Both the position numbers and the translations under genes were made by a program. Of a DNA stretch of 64,000 nucleotides, positions 43,450 to 58,400 are shown one piece after another. A model generated the notes under the pieces. It saw only the letters and a list, made by a program, of their open reading frames with translations. It made no database searches and was not told where the DNA came from. Source of the DNA: Chrysaora quinquecirrha (Eukaryota > Cnidaria > Scyphozoa > Semaeostomeae > Pelagiidae); assembly GCA_014526335.1 (NCBI GenBank), contig JACTAT010000267.1, positions 1 to 64,000 of the forward strand, in the 5' to 3' direction. The first letter of the stretch is position 1. The number at the start of each line of letters is the position of its first letter.

Positions 43450-46400
43450 ATAAGACCTTTTTATCCCCTAGAGCCTATTCAAGGGGTATTTGCCTGCTTT
43501 TTATAGCTATTTGTGAAGAAAAAAGGGAGTTTTTGAAACCCCTGATTTTGGCCGATTTTGGCCATTTAGTAAGGCTTACCTTTTTGAAGATTTTTCGAGG
43601 GTAATTTTTTGACCCTAAATCTACCTCTTTTGATAGAAAAAGACTTTATTTATCCCCTAGAGCCCTTTCGGGTGGTATTTGGCTGCTTTTTATAGCAATT
43701 TGTGTAGAAAAAGGGAGTTTTTTAAATCCCTGATTTTGGCCGATTTTTGGCCATTTAGTAAGGCTATAGGCTTACCTTTTTGACGATTTTTCGAGGTTAA
43801 TTTTTGACCCTAAATCGACCTTTTTTGGTAGAAAAAGACTTTATTTATCCCCTAGAGCCTATTCAGGGGGCAATTAGTAGCTTTTTATAGCTTTATGTGA
43901 AGAAAAAATGGTATTTTTAAAACCCCTGATTTTGGCCAATTTTTGGCCACTTACTAAGGCTATAGGCTTACCTTTTAGACGATTTTTCGAGAGTAATGTT
44001 TTAACCCTAAATTGACCATTTTTGATAGAAAAAGACCTTTTTTATCCTCTAGAGCCTATTCAAGGGGTATTTGCCTGCTTTTTATAGCTATTTGTGAAGA
44101 AAAAGGGGAGTTTTGAAACCCCTGATTTTGGCCGATTTTTGTACATTTAGTAAGGCTATAGGCTTACCTTTTTGACGATTTTTTGAGGGCAATTTTTTTA
44201 CCCTAAATCGACCTTTTTTGATAGAAAAAGACTTTATTTATCCCCTAGAGCCTATTCGGGGGGTATTTGGCTGCTTTTCATAGCTATTTGTGAAGAAAAA
44301 GGGAGTTTTTGAAATCCCTGATTTTGGCCGATTTTTGGCCATTTAGTAAGGCTATAGGCTTACCTTTTTGACGATTTTTCGAGGGTAATTTGTTGACCCT
44401 AAATCTACCTCTTTCGATAGAAAAAGACTTTATTTATCCCCTAGAGCCTATTCAGGGGGCAATTAGTAGCTTTTTATAGCTTTATGTGAAGAAAAAATGG
44501 AGTTTTTGAAACCCCTGATATTGGCCGATTTTTGGCCATTTAGTAAGGCTATAAGCTTACCTTTCTGACGATTTTTTGAGAGTAATTTTTTTACCCTAAA
44601 TTGACCATTTTTGATAGAAAAAGACCTTTTTTATCCCCTAGAGCCAATTCAAGGGGTATATGCCTGCTTTTTATAACTATTTGTGAAGAAAAAAGAGAGT
44701 TTTTGAAACCCCTGATCTTGGCCGATTTTTGGCCATTTAGTAAGGCTATAGGCTTACCTTTTTGAAGATTTTTTGAGGGTAATTTTTTTACCCTAAATCG
44801 ACCTCTTTTGATAGAAAAAGACCTTATTTATCCTCTAGAGCCTATTCAGGGGGTAATTAGTAGCTTTTTATAGCTTTATGTGAAGAAAAAAGGGAGTTTT
44901 TGAAACCCCTGATTTTGGCCGATTTTTGGCCACTTAGTAAGGCTATAGGCTTACCTTTTAGACGATTTTTCGAGGGTAATTTTTTGACCCTAAATCGGCC
45001 ATTTTTGATAGAAAAAGACTTTATTTATCCCCTAGAGCCTATTTGGGGGGTATTTGGTAGCTTTTTTAGCTATTTGTGAAGAAAAAAGAGAGTTTATGAA
45101 ACCCTTGATTTTAGCCGATTTTTGGCCATTTAGTAAGGCTATAGGCTTACCTTTTTGAAGATTTTTTGAGGGTAATTTTTTACCCTAAATCGACCTCTTT
45201 TGATAGAAAAAGACCTTATTTATCCTCTAGAGCCTATTCAAGGGGTATTTGCCTGCTTTTTATAGCTATTTGTGAAGAAAAAAGAGAGTTTTTGAAAACC
45301 CTGATTTTGGCCGATTTTTGACCATTTAGTAAGGCTATAGGCTTACCTTTTTGACGATTTTTCGAGGGTAATTTTTTGACCCTAAATAGACCTTTTTTGG
45401 GTAGAAAAAGACTTTATTTATCCCCTAGAGCCTATTCAGGGGGTAATTAGTAGCTTTTTATAGCTTTATGTGAAGAAAAATTGGAGTTTTTGAAACCCCT
45501 GATTTTGGCCGATTTTTGGTCATTTAGTAAGGCTATAGGCTTACCTTTTTGACGATTTTTCGAGGGTAATTTTTTGACCCTAAATCGACCTTTTTTGATA
45601 GAAACAGACTTTATTTATCCCCTAGAGCCTATTCGGGGGGTATTTGGCTGCTTTTTATAGCTATTTGTGAAGAAAAAGGGAGTTTTTGAAACCCCTGATT
45701 TTGGTCGATTTCTGGCCATTTAGTAAGGCTATAAGCTTACCTTTCTGACGATTTTTTGAGGGTAATTTTTTTACCCTAAATTGACCATTTTTGATAGAAA
45801 AAGACCTTTTTTATCCCCTAGAGCCAATTCAAGGGGTATTTTCTGCTTTTTATAACTATTTGTGAAGAAAAAAGAGAGTTTTTGAAACCCCTGATTTTGG
45901 CCGATTTTTGGCCATTTAGTAAGGCTATAGGCTTACCTTTTTGAAGATTTTTTGAGGGTAATTTTTTTAGCCTAAATCGACCTTTTTTGGTAGAAAAAGA
46001 CTTTATTTATCCCCTAGAGCCTATTCAGGGGGTAATTAGTAGCTTTTTTTAGCTTTATGTGAAGAAAAAATGGAGTTTTTGAAACCCCTGATTTAGGCCG
46101 ATTTTTGGCCATTTAGTAAGGCTTACATTTTTGACGATTTTTCGAGGGTAATTTTTTGACCCTAAATCCACCTTTTTTGGTAGAAAAAGATTTTATTAAT
46201 CCCCTAGAGCCTATTTGGGGGGTATTTGGCTGCTTTTTACAGCTATTTGTGAAGAAAAAGGGAGTTTTTGAAACCCCTGATTTTGGCCGATTTCTGGCCA
46301 CTTAGTAAGGCTATAGGCTTACCTTTTAGACGATTTTTCGAGGGTAATGTTTTAACCCTAAATTGACCATTTTTGATAGAAAAATACCTTTTTTATCCCC

Positions 46401-49400
46401 TAGAGCCTATTCAAGGGGTATTTGCCTGCTTTTTATAACTATTTGTGAAGAAAAAAGAGAGTTTTTGAAACCCCTGATTTTGGCCGATTTTTGGCCATTT
46501 AGTAAGGCTATGGGCTTACCTTTTTGAAGATTTTTTGAGGGTAATTTTTTTACCCAAAATCGACCTCTTTTGATAGAAAAAGATCTTATTTATCCTCTAG
46601 AGCCTATTCAGTGGGAATTTGGTTGCTTTTCATAGCTATTTGTGAAGAAAAAGGGAATTTTCGAAACCCTTGATTTTGGGCGATTTTTGGAAATTTAGTA
46701 AGGCTATAGGCTTACCTTTTTGACGATTTTTCGAGGGTAATTTTTTGACCCTAAATCGACCTTTTTTGATAGAAACAGACTTTATTTATCCCCTAGAGCC
46801 TATTCGGGGGGTATTTGGCTGCTTTTTATAGCTATTTGTGAAGAAAAAGGGAGTTTTTGAAACCCCTGATTTTGGCCGATTTCTGGCCATTTAGTAAGGC
46901 TATAAGCTTACATTTCTGACGATTTTTTGAGAGTAATTTTTTTACCCTAAATTGACCATTTTTGATAGAAAAAGACCTTTTTATCCCCTAGAGCCAATTC
47001 AAGGGGTATTTGCCTGCTTTTTATAACTATTTGTGAAGAAAAAAGAGAGTTTTTGAAACCCCTGATTTTGGCCGATTTTTGGCCATTTAGTAAGGCTATA
47101 AGCTTACCTTTTTGGCGATTTTACGAGGGTAATTTTTTTAGCCTAAATCGACCTTTTTTGGTAGAAAAAGACTTTATTTATCCCCTAGAGCCTATTCAGG
47201 GGGTAATTAGTAGCTTTTTTTAGCTTTATGTGAAGAAAAAATGGAGTTTTTGAAACCCCTGATTTTGGCCGATTTTTGGCCATTTAGTAAGGCTATAGGC
47301 TTACCTTTTTGACGATTTTTCGAGGGTAATTTTTTGACCCTAAATCGACCTTTTTTGATAGAAACAGACTTTATTTATCCCCTAGAGCCTATTCGGGGGG
47401 TATTTGGCTGCTTTTTATAGCTATTTGTGAAGAAAAAGGGAGTTTTTGAAACCCCTGATTTTGGCCGATTTCTGGCCATTTAGTAAGGCTATAAGCTTAC
47501 CTTTCTGACGATTTTTTGAGAGTAATTTTTTTACCCTAAATTGACAATTTTTGATAGAAAAAGACCTTTTTATTCCCCTAGAGCCAATTCAAGGGGTATT
47601 TGCCTGCTTTTTATAACTATTTGTGAAGAAAAAAGAGAGTTTTTGAAACCCCTGATTTTGGCCGATTTTTGGCCATTTAGTAAGGCTATAGGCTTACCTT
47701 TTTGGCGGTTTTTCGAGGGTAATTTTTTTAGCCTAAATCGACCTTTTTTGGTAGAAAAAGACTTTATTTATCCCCTAGAGCCTATTCAGGGGGCAATTAG
47801 TAGCTTTTTTTAGCCTTATGGGAAGAAAAAATGGAGTTTTTGAAATCCCTGATTTTGGCCGATTTTTGGCCATTTAGTAAGGCTTACCTTTTTGACGATT
47901 TTTCGAGGGTAATTTTGTGACCCTAAATCGGCCTTTTTTGATAGAAAAAGACTTTATTTTTCCCCTAGAGCCTATTTGAGGGGTATTTGGTAGCTTTTTT
48001 AGCTATTTGTGAAGAAAAAAGGGAGTTTATGAAACCCTTGATTTTAGCCGATTTTTGGCCATTTAGTAAGGCTATAGGCTTACCTTTTTGACGATTTTTC
48101 GATGGTAATTTTTTGACCCTAAATCGACCTTTTTTGATAGAAACAGACTTTATTTATCCCCTAGAGCCTATTCGGGGGGTATTTGGCTGCTTTTTATAGC
48201 TATTTGTGAAGAAAAAGGGAGTTTTTGAAACCCCTGATTTTGGCCGATTTCTGGCCATTTAGTAAGGCTATAAGCTTACCTTTCTGACGATTTTTTGAGA
48301 GTAATTTTTTTACCCTAAATTGACCATTTTTGATAGAAAAAGACCTTTTTTATCCCCTAGAGCCAATTCAAGGGGTATTTGCCTGCTTTTTATAACTATT
48401 TGTGAAGAAAAAGAGAGTTTTGAAACCCTGATTTTGGCCGATTTTGGCCATTTAGTAAGGCTATAGGCTTACCTTTTGACGATTTTACGAGGGTAATTTT
48501 TTAGCGTAAATCGACCTTTTTGATAGAAAAAGACTTTATTTATCCCCTAGAGCCTATTCAGGGGTAATTAGTAGCTTTTTTAGCTTTATGTGAAGAAAAA
48601 TGGAGTTTTGAAACCCTGATTTTGGCCGATTTTTGGCCATTTAGTAAGGCTTACCTTTTTGACGATTTTTCGAGGGTAATTTTTTGACCCTAAATCCACC
48701 TTTTTTGGTAGAAAAAGACTTTATTAATCCCCTAGAGCCTATTTGGGGGGTATTTGGCTGCTTTTTACAGCTATTTGTGAAGAAAAAGGGAGTTTTTGAA
48801 ACCCCTGATTTTGGCCAATTTTGGCCATTTAGTAAGGCTATAGGCTTACCTTTCTGACGATTTTTTGAGAGTAATTTTTTTACCCTAAATTAACCATTTT
48901 TGATAGAAAAAGACCTTTTTTATCCCCTAGAGCCAATTCAAGGGGTATTTGCCTGCTTTTTATAACTATTTGTGAAGAAAAAAGAGAGTTGTTGAAACCC
49001 CTGATTTTGGCCGATTTTTGGCCATTTAGTAAGGCTATAGGCTTACCTTTTTGGCGATTTTTCGAGGGTAATTTTTTTAGCCTAAATCGACCTTTTTTGG
49101 TAGAAAAAGACTTTATTTATCCCCTAGAGCCTATTCAGGGGGCAATTGGTAGCTTTTTTTAGCTTTATGTGAAGAAAAAATGGAGTTTTTGAAATCCCTG
49201 ATTTGGGCCGATTTTTGGCCATTTAGTAAGGCTTACCTTTTTGACGATTTTTCGAGGGTAATTTTGTGACCCTAAATCAGCCTTTTTTGATAGAAAAAGA
49301 CTTTATTTATCCCCTAGAGCCTATTTGGGGGGTATTTGGTAGCTTTTTTAGCTATTTGTGAAGAAAAAAGGGAGTTTATGAAACCCTTGATTTTAGCAGA

Positions 49401-52400
49401 TTTTTGGCCATTTAGTAAGGCTATAGGCTTACCTTTTTGACGATTTTTTGAGGGTAATTTTTTGACCCTAAATCGACCTTTTTTGGTAGAAACAGACTTT
49501 ATTTATCCCCTAGAGCCTATTCGGGGGGTATTTGGCTGCTTTTTATAGCTATTTGTGAAGAAAAAGGGAGTTTTTGAAACCCCTGATTTTGGCCGATTTC
49601 TGGCCATTTAGTAAGGCTATAAGCTTACATTTCTGACGATTTTTTGAGAGTAATTTTTTTACCCTAAATTGACCATTTTTGATAGAAAAAGACCTTTTTA
49701 TCCCCTAGAGCCAATTCAAGGGGTATTTGCCTGCTTTTTATAACTATTTGTGAAGAAAAAAGAGAGTTTTTGAAACCCCTGATTTTGGCCGATTTTTGGC
49801 CATTTAGTAAGGCTATAGGCTTACCTTTTTGGCGATTTTACGAGGGTAATTTTTTTAGCCTAAATCGACCTTTTTTGGTAGAAAAAGACTTTATTTATCC
49901 CCTAGAGCCTATTCAGGGAGTAATTAGTAGCTTTTTTTAGCTTTATGTGAAGAAAAAATGGAGTTTTTGAAACCCCTGATTTTGGCCGATTTTTGGCCAT
50001 TTAGTAAGGCTTACCTTTTTGATGATTTTTCGAGGGTAATTTTTTGACCCTAAATCCACCTTTTTTGGTAGAAAAAGACTTTATTAATCCCCTAGAGCCT
50101 ATTTGGGGGGTATTTGGCTGCTTTTTACAGCTATTTGTGAAGAAAAAGGGAGTTTTTGAAACCCCTGATTTTGGCCGATTTCTGGCCATTTAGTAAGGCT
50201 ATAAGCTTACCTTTCTGACGATTTTTTGAGAGTAATTTTTTTTACCCTAAATTGACCATTTTTGATAGAAAAAGACCTTTTTTATCCCCTAGAGCCAATT
50301 CAAGTGGTATTTGCCTGCTTTTTATAACTATTTGTGAAGAAAAAAGAGAGTTTTTGAAACCCCTGATTTTGGCCGATTTTTGGCCATTTAGTAAGGCTAT
50401 AGGCTTACCTTTTTGAAGATTTTTTGAGGGTAATTTTTTTACCCAAAATCGACCTCTTTTGATAGAAAAAGATCTTATTTATCCTCTAGAGCCTATTCAG
50501 TGGGAGTTTGGTTGCTTTTCATAGCTATTTGTGAAGAAAAAGGGAATTTTCGAAACCCTTGATTTTTGGCGATTTTTGGAAATTTAGTAAGGCTATAGGC
50601 TTACCTTTTTGACGATTTTTCGAGGGTAATTTTTTGACCCTAAATCGACCTTTTTTGGTAGAAAAAGACTTTATTAATCCCCTAGAGCCTATTTGGGGGG
50701 TATTTGGCTGCTTTTTACAGCTTTTTGTGAAGAAAAAGGGAGTTTTTGAAACACTTGATTTTGGCTGATTTTTGGCCATTTAGTAAGGCTATAGGCTTAC
50801 CTTTTTGACGATTTTTCGAGGGTAATTTTTTGACCCTAAATCCACCTTTGTTGGTAGAAAAAGACTTTATTAATCCCCTAGAGCCTATTTGGGGGGTATT
50901 TGGCTGCTTTTTACAGCTATTTGTGAAGAAAAAGGGAGTTTTTGAAACCCCTGATTTTGGCCGATTTTTGGCCATTTAGTAAGGCTATAGGCTTACCTTT
51001 TTGACGATTTTTCGAGGGTAATTTTTTGACCCTAAATCGACCTTTTTTGGTAGAAAAAGACTTTATTAATCCCCTAGAGCCTATTTGGGGGGTATTTGGC
51101 TGCTTTTTACAGCTTTTTGTGAAGAAAAAGGGAGTTTTTGAAACACTTGATTTTGGCTGATTTTTGGCCATTTAGTAAGGCTATAGGCTTACCTTTTTGA
51201 CGATTTTTCGAGGGTAATTTTTTGACCCTAAATCCACCTTTTTTGGTAGAAAAAGACTTTATTAATCCCCTAGAGCCTATTTGGGGGGTATTTGGCTGCT
51301 TTTTACAGCTATTTGTGAAGAAAAAGGGAGTTTTTGAAACCCCTGATTTTGGCCGATTTTTGGCCATTTAGTAAGGCTATAGGCTTACCTTTCTGACGAT
51401 TTTTTGAGAGTAATTTTTTTACCCTAAATTGACCATTTTTGATAGAAAAAGACCTTTTTTATCCCTTAGAGCCAATTCAAGGGGTATTTGCCTGCTTTTT
51501 ATAACTATTTGTGAAGAAAAAAGAGAGTTTTTGAAACCCCTGATTTTGGCCGATTTTTGGCCATTTAGTAAGGCTATAGGCTTACCTTTTTGGCGATTTT
51601 TCGAGGGTAATTTTTTTAGCCTAAATCGACCTTTTTTGGTAGAAAAAGACTTTATTTATCCCCTAGAGCCTATTCAGGGGGCAATTAGTAGCTTTTTTTA
51701 GCTTTATGTGAAGAAAAAATGGAGTTTTTGAAATCCCTGATTTTGGCCGATTTTTTGCCATTTAGTAAGGCTTACCTTTTTGACGATTTTTCGAGGGTAA
51801 TTTTGTGACCCTAAATCGGCCTTTTTTGATAGAAAAAGACTTTATTTATCCCCTAGAGGCTATTTCGGGGGTATTTGGTAGCTTTTTTAGCTATTTGTGA
51901 AGAAAAAAGGGAGTTTATGAAACCCTTGATTTTAGCCGATTTTTGGCCATTTAGTAAGGCTATAGGCTTACATTTTTGAAGATTTTTTGAGGGTAATTTT
52001 TTTACCCTAAATCGACCTCTTTTGGTAGAAAAAGACCTTATTTATCCTCTAGAGCCTATTCATGGGGTATTTGCCTGCTTTTTACAGCTATTTGTGAAGA
52101 AAAAAGAGAGTTTTTGAAACCCCTGATTTTGGCCGATTTTTGACCATTTAGTAAGGCTATAGGCTTACCTTTTTGACGAATTTTCGAGGGTATTTTTTTT
52201 ACCCTAAATCGACCTTTTTTGATAGAAAAAGACTTTATTTATCCCCTAGAGCCTATTCGGGGGGTATTTGGCTGCTTTTTATAGCTTTATGTGATGAAAA
52301 AATGGAGTTTTTGAAACCCCTGATTTTGGCCGATTTCTTGCCATTTAGTAAGGCTATAGGCTTACCTTTTTGACGATTTTTTGAGAGTAATTTTTTACCC

Positions 52401-55400
52401 TAAATTGACCACTTTTTATAGAAAAAGACCTTTATTATCCCCTAGAGCCTATTCAAGGGGTATTTGCCTGCTTTTTATAGCTATTTGTGAAGAAAAAAGA
52501 GAGTTTTTGAAACCCCTGATTTTGGCCGATTTTTGGCCATTTAGTAAGGCTATAGGCTTACCTTTTTGACGATTTTTCGAGGGTAATTTTTTTACCCTAA
52601 ATCGACCGTTTTTGATAGAAAAAGACTTTATTTATCCCCTAGAGCCTATTCGGGGGGTATTTGGCTGCTTTTTATAGCTATTTGTGAAGAAAAAATGGAG
52701 TTTTTGAAACCCCTTATTTTGGCCGATTTCTGGCCATTTAGTAAGGCTATAGGCTTACCTTTCTGACGAGTTTTTGAGGGTAATTTTTTTACCCTAAATT
52801 GACCTCTTTTGATAGAAAAAGACCTTTTCTATCCCCTAGAGTCTATTCAGGGGGTATTTGGTAGCTTTTTATGGCTATTTGTGAAGAAAAAAGGGAATTT
52901 TTGAAAGCCTTGATTTTGTTCGATTTTTGGCCATATAGTAAGGCTATAGGCTTACCTTTCTGACGAGTTTTTGAGGGTAATTTTTTTACCCTAAATTGAC
53001 CTCTTTTGATAGAAAAAGACCTTTTCTATCCCCTAGAGTCTATTCAGGGGGTATTTGGCTGCTTTTTATAGCTATTTGTGAGGAAAAAGGGAGTTTTTGA
53101 AACCCCTGATTTTGGCCGATTTCTGGCCATTTAGTAAGGCTATAGGCTTACCTTTTTGACGATTTTTTTAGAGTTATTTTTTTACCCTAAATCAACCTCT
53201 TTTGATAGAAAAAGACCTTATTTATCCTCTAGAGCCTATTCAGGGGGTAATTAGTAGCATTTTATAGCTTTATGTGAAGAAAAAAGGGAGTTTTAGAAAC
53301 CCCTGGTTTTGGCCGATTTTTGGCCATTTGGTAAGGCTATAGGCTTACCTTTCTGACGAGTTTTTGAGGGTAATTTTTTTACCCTAAATTGACCTCTTTT
53401 GATATAAAAAGACCTTTTCTATCCCCTAGAGTCTATTCAGGGGGTATTTGGTAGCTTTTTATGGCTATTTGTGAAGAAAAAAGGGAATTTTTGAAAGCCT
53501 TGATTTTGTTCGATTTTTGGCCATTTAGTAAGGCTATAGGCTTACCTTTTTGACGAGTTTTTAAGGGTAATTTTTTTACCCTAAATCAACCTCTTTTGAT
53601 AGAAAAAGACCTTATTTATCCTCTAGAGCCTATTCAGGGGGTAATTAGTAGCATTTTATAGCTTTATGTGAAGAAAAAAGGGAGTTTTAGAAACCCCTGG
53701 TTTTGGCCGATTTCTGACCATCTAGTAAGGCTATAGGCTTACCTTTTTGACGATTTTTTGAGAGTTATTTTTTTACCCTAAATCAACCTCTTTTGATAGA
53801 AAAAGACCTTATTTATCCTCTAGAGCCTATTCAGGGGGTAATTAGTAGCATTTTATAGCTTTATGTGAAGAAAAAAGGGAGTTTTAGAAATCCCTGGTTT
53901 TGGCCGATTTTTGGCCATTTGGTAAGGCTATAGGCTTACCTTTTTGACGATTTTTTGAGGGTAATTTTTTGACCCTAAATCGACCTTTTTTGATAGAAAA
54001 AGACTTTATTAATCCCCTAGAGCCTATTTGGGGGGTATTTGGCTGCTTTTTATAGCTTTTTGTGAAGAAAAAAGGGAGTTTTTGAAACACTTGATTTAGT
54101 CCGATTTTTGGCCATTTAGTAAGGCTATAGGCTTACCTTTTTGACGATTTTTGGAGGATAATTTTTTTACCCTTATTCGACCTCTTTTGATAGAAAAAGA
54201 CCTTATTTATCCCCTAGAGCCTATTCAGGGGGTATTTGGTAGCTTTTTATAGCTGTTTGTGAAGAAAAAAGGGAGTTTTCAGAACCCCTGATTTTGGCCG
54301 ATTTTAAGCCATTCAGTAAGGCTATAGGCTTACCTTTTTGACGAGTTTTTGAGGGTAATTTTTTTACCCTAAATTGACCTCTTTTGATAGAAAAAGACTT
54401 TTCTATTTCCTAGAGTCTATTCAGGGGGTATTTGGTAGCCTTTTATGGCTATTTGTGAAGAAAAAAGGGAAATTTTGAAAACCTTGATTTTGGCCGATTT
54501 TTGGCCAATTAGTAAGGCTATAGCCTTACCCTTTTGACGATTTTTCGAGGGTAATTTTTTTACCCTAAATTGACCATTTTTGATAGAAAAAGACTTTATT
54601 AATCCCCTAGAGCCTTTTTGGGGGGTATTTGGCTGCTTTCTATAGCTATTTGTGAGGAAAAAGTGAGTTTTTGAAACCCCTGATTTTGGCCGATTTCTGG
54701 CCATTTAGTAAGGCTATAGGCTTACCTTTTTGATGATTTTTTGAGAGTTATTTTTTTACCCTAAATCAACCTCTTTTGATAGAAAAAGACCTTATTTATC
54801 CTCTAGAGCCTATTCAGGGGGTAATTAGTAGCATTTTATAGCTTTATGTGAAGAAAAAAGGGAGTTTTAGAAACCCCTGCTTTTGGCCGATTTTTGGCCA
54901 TTTGGTAAGGCTATAGGCTTACCTTTTTGACGATTTTTTGAGGGTAATTTTTTTACCCTAAATCGACCTTTTTTGGTAGAAAAAGACTTTATAAAATCCC
55001 CTAGAGCCTATTTGGGGGGTATTTGGCTGCTTTTTACAGCTTTTTGTGAAGACAAAAGGGAGTTTTTGAAACACTTGATTTTGGCCGATTTTTGGCCATT
55101 TAGTAAGGCTATAGGCTTACCTTTTTGACGAGTTTTTAAGGGTAATTTTTTGACCCTAAATCGACCTTTTTTGATAGAAAAAGACTTTATTAATCCCCTA
55201 GAGCCTATTTAGGGGGTATTTGGCTGCTTTTTATAGCTATTTGTGAAGAAAAAAGGGAGTTTTAGAAACCCCTGGTTTTGGCCGATTTTTGGCCATTTGG
55301 TAAGACTATAGGCTTACCTTTTTGACGATTTTTTGAGGGTAATATTTTGACCCTAAATCGACCTTTTTTGATAGAAAAAGACTTTATTAAACCCCTAGAG

Positions 55401-58400
55401 CCTATTTGGGGGGTATTTGGCTGCTTTTTATAGCTTTTTGTGAAGAAAAAAGGGAGTTTTTGAAACCCTTGATTTAGTCCGATTTTTGGCCATTTAGTAA
55501 GGCTATAGGCTTACCTTTTTGACGATTTTTGGAGGATAATTTTTTGACCCTTATTCGACCTCTTTTGATAGAAAAAGACCTTATTTATCCCCTAGAGCCT
55601 ATTCAGGGGGTATTTGGTAGCTTTTTATAGCTGTTTGTGAAGAAAAAAGGGAGTTTTCAGAACCCCTGATTTTGGCCGATTTTTAGCCATTCAGTAAGGC
55701 TATAGGCTTACCTTTTTGACGAGTTTTTGAGGGTAATTTTTTTACCCTAAATTGACCTCTTTTGATAGAAGAAGACTTTTCTATTTCCTAGAGTCTATTC
55801 AGGGGGTATTTGGTAGCTTTTTATGGCTATTTGTGAAGAAAAAAGGGAAATTTTGAAAACCTTGATTTTGGCCGATTTTTGGCCAATTAGTAAGGCTATA
55901 GCCTTACCCTTTTGACGATTTTTCGAGGGTAATTTTTTTACCCTAAATCGAATTTTTTTGGTAGAAAAAGACTTTATTTATCCCCTAGAGCCTATTCAGG
56001 GGGTAATTAGTAGCTTTTTATAGCTTTATGTGAAGAAAAAATGGAGTTTTTGAAACCCCTGATTTTGGCCGATTTCTGGCCATTTAGTAAGGCTATACGC
56101 TTACCTTTTTGACGATTTTTTGAGAGTAATTTTTTTACCCTAAATTGACCATTTTTGATAGAAAAGACCTTTTTATCCCCTAGAGCCTATTCAAGGGGTA
56201 TTTGCCTGCTTTTATAGCTATTTGTGAAGAAAAAGAGAGTTTTGAAACCCCTGATTTTGGCCGATTTTTGGCCATTTAGTAAGGCTATAGGCTTACCTTT
56301 TTGACGATTTTTCGAGGGTAATTTTTTGACCCTAAATTGACCTCTTTTGATAGAAGAAGACTTTTCTATTTCCTAGAGTCTATTCAGGGGGTATTTGGTA
56401 GCTTTTTATGGCTATTTGTGAAGAAAAAAGGGAAATTTTGAAAACCTTGATTTTGGCCGATTTTTGGCCAATTAGTAAGGCTATAGCCTTACCCTTTTGA
56501 CGATTTTTCGAGGGTAATTTTTTTACCCTAAATCGAATTTTTTTGGTAGAAAAAGACTTTATTTATCCCCTAGAGCCTATTCAGGGGGTAATTAGTAGCT
56601 TTTTATAGCTTTATGTGAAGAAAAAATGGAGTTTTTGAAACCCCTGATTTTGGCCGATTTCTGGCCATTTAGTAAGGCTATACGCTTACCTTTTTGACGA
56701 TTTTTTGAGAGTAATTTTTTTACCCTAAATTGACCATTTTTGATAGAAAAAGACCTTTTTTATCCCCTAGAGCCTATTCAAGGGGTATTTGCCTGCTTTT
56801 TATAGCTATTTGTGAAGAAAAAGAGAGTTTTGAAACCCCTGATTTTGGCCGATTTTGGCCATTTAGTAAGGCTATAGGCTTACCTTTTGACGATTTTTCG
56901 AGGGTAATTTTTGACCCTAAATCGACCTTTTTGATAGAAAAAGACTTTATTTATCCCCTAGAGCCTATTCAGGGGGTAATTAGTAGCTTTTTATAGCTTT
57001 ATGTGAAGAAAAAATGGAGTTTTTGAAACCCCTGATTTTGGCCGATTTTTGGCCATTTAGTAAGGCTATAGGCTTACCTTTTTGACGAGTTTTTTAGGGT
57101 AATTTTTTTACCCTAAATTGACCTCTTTTGATAGAAAAAGACTTTTCTATTTCCTAGAGTCTATTCAGGGGGTATTTGGTAGCTTTTTATGGCTATTTGT
57201 GAAGAAAAAAGGGAATTTTTGAAAACCTTGATTGTGTTCGATTTCTGGCCATTTAGTAAGGCTATAGGCTTACCTTTTTGACGATTTTTTGAGAGTAATT
57301 TTTTTACCCTAAATTGACCATTTTTGATAGAAAAAGACCTTTTTTATCCCCTAGAGCCTATTCAAGGGGTATTTGCCTGCTTCTTATAGCTATTTGTGAA
57401 GAAAAAAGAGAGTTTTAGAAACCCCTGGTTTTGGCCGATTTTTGGCCATTTGGTAAGGCTATAGGCTTACCTTTCTGACGAGTTTTTGAGGGTAATTTTT
57501 TTACCCTAAATTGACCTCTTTTGATATAAAAAGACCTTTTCTATCCCCTAGAGTCTATTCAGGGGGTATTTGGTAGCTTTTTATGGCTATTTGTGAAGAA
57601 AAAAGGGAATTTTTGAAAGCCTTGATTTTGTTCGATTTTTGGCCATTTAGTAAGGCTATAGGCTTTCCTTTTTGACGAGTTTTTAAGGGTAATTTTTTTA
57701 CCCTAAATCAACCTCTTTTGATAGAAAAAGACCTTATTTATCCTCTAGAGCCTATTCAGGGGGTAATTAGTAGCATTTTATAGCTTTATGTGAAGAAAAA
57801 AGGGAGTTTTAGAAACCCCTGGTTTTGGCCGATTTCTGACCATTTAGTAAGGCTATAGGCTTACCTTTTTGACGATTTTTTGAGAGTTATTTTTTTACCC
57901 TAAATCAACCTCTTTTGATAGAAAGAGACCTTATTTATCCTCTAGAGCCTATTCAGGGGGTAATTAGTAGCATTTTATAGCTTTATGTGAAGAAAAAAGG
58001 GAGTTTTAGAAACCCCTGGTTTTGGCCGATTTTTGGCCATTTGGTAAGGCTATAGGCTTACCTTTTTGACGATTTTTTGAGGGTAATTTTTTGACCCTAA
58101 ATCGACCTTTTTTGATAGAAAAAGACTTTATTAATCCCCTAGAGCCTATTTGGGGGGTATTTGGCTGCTTTTTATAGCTTTTTGTGAAGAAAAAAGGGAG
58201 TTTTTGAAACACTTGATTTAGTCCGATTTTTGGCCATTTAGTAAGGCTATAGGCTTACCTTTTTGACGATTTTTGGAGGATAATTTTTTGACCCTTATTC
58301 GACCTCTTTTGATAGAAAAAGACCTTATTTATCCCCTAGAGCCTATTCAGGGGGTATTTGGTAGCTTTTTATAGCTGTTTGTGAAGAAAAAGGAGTTTTC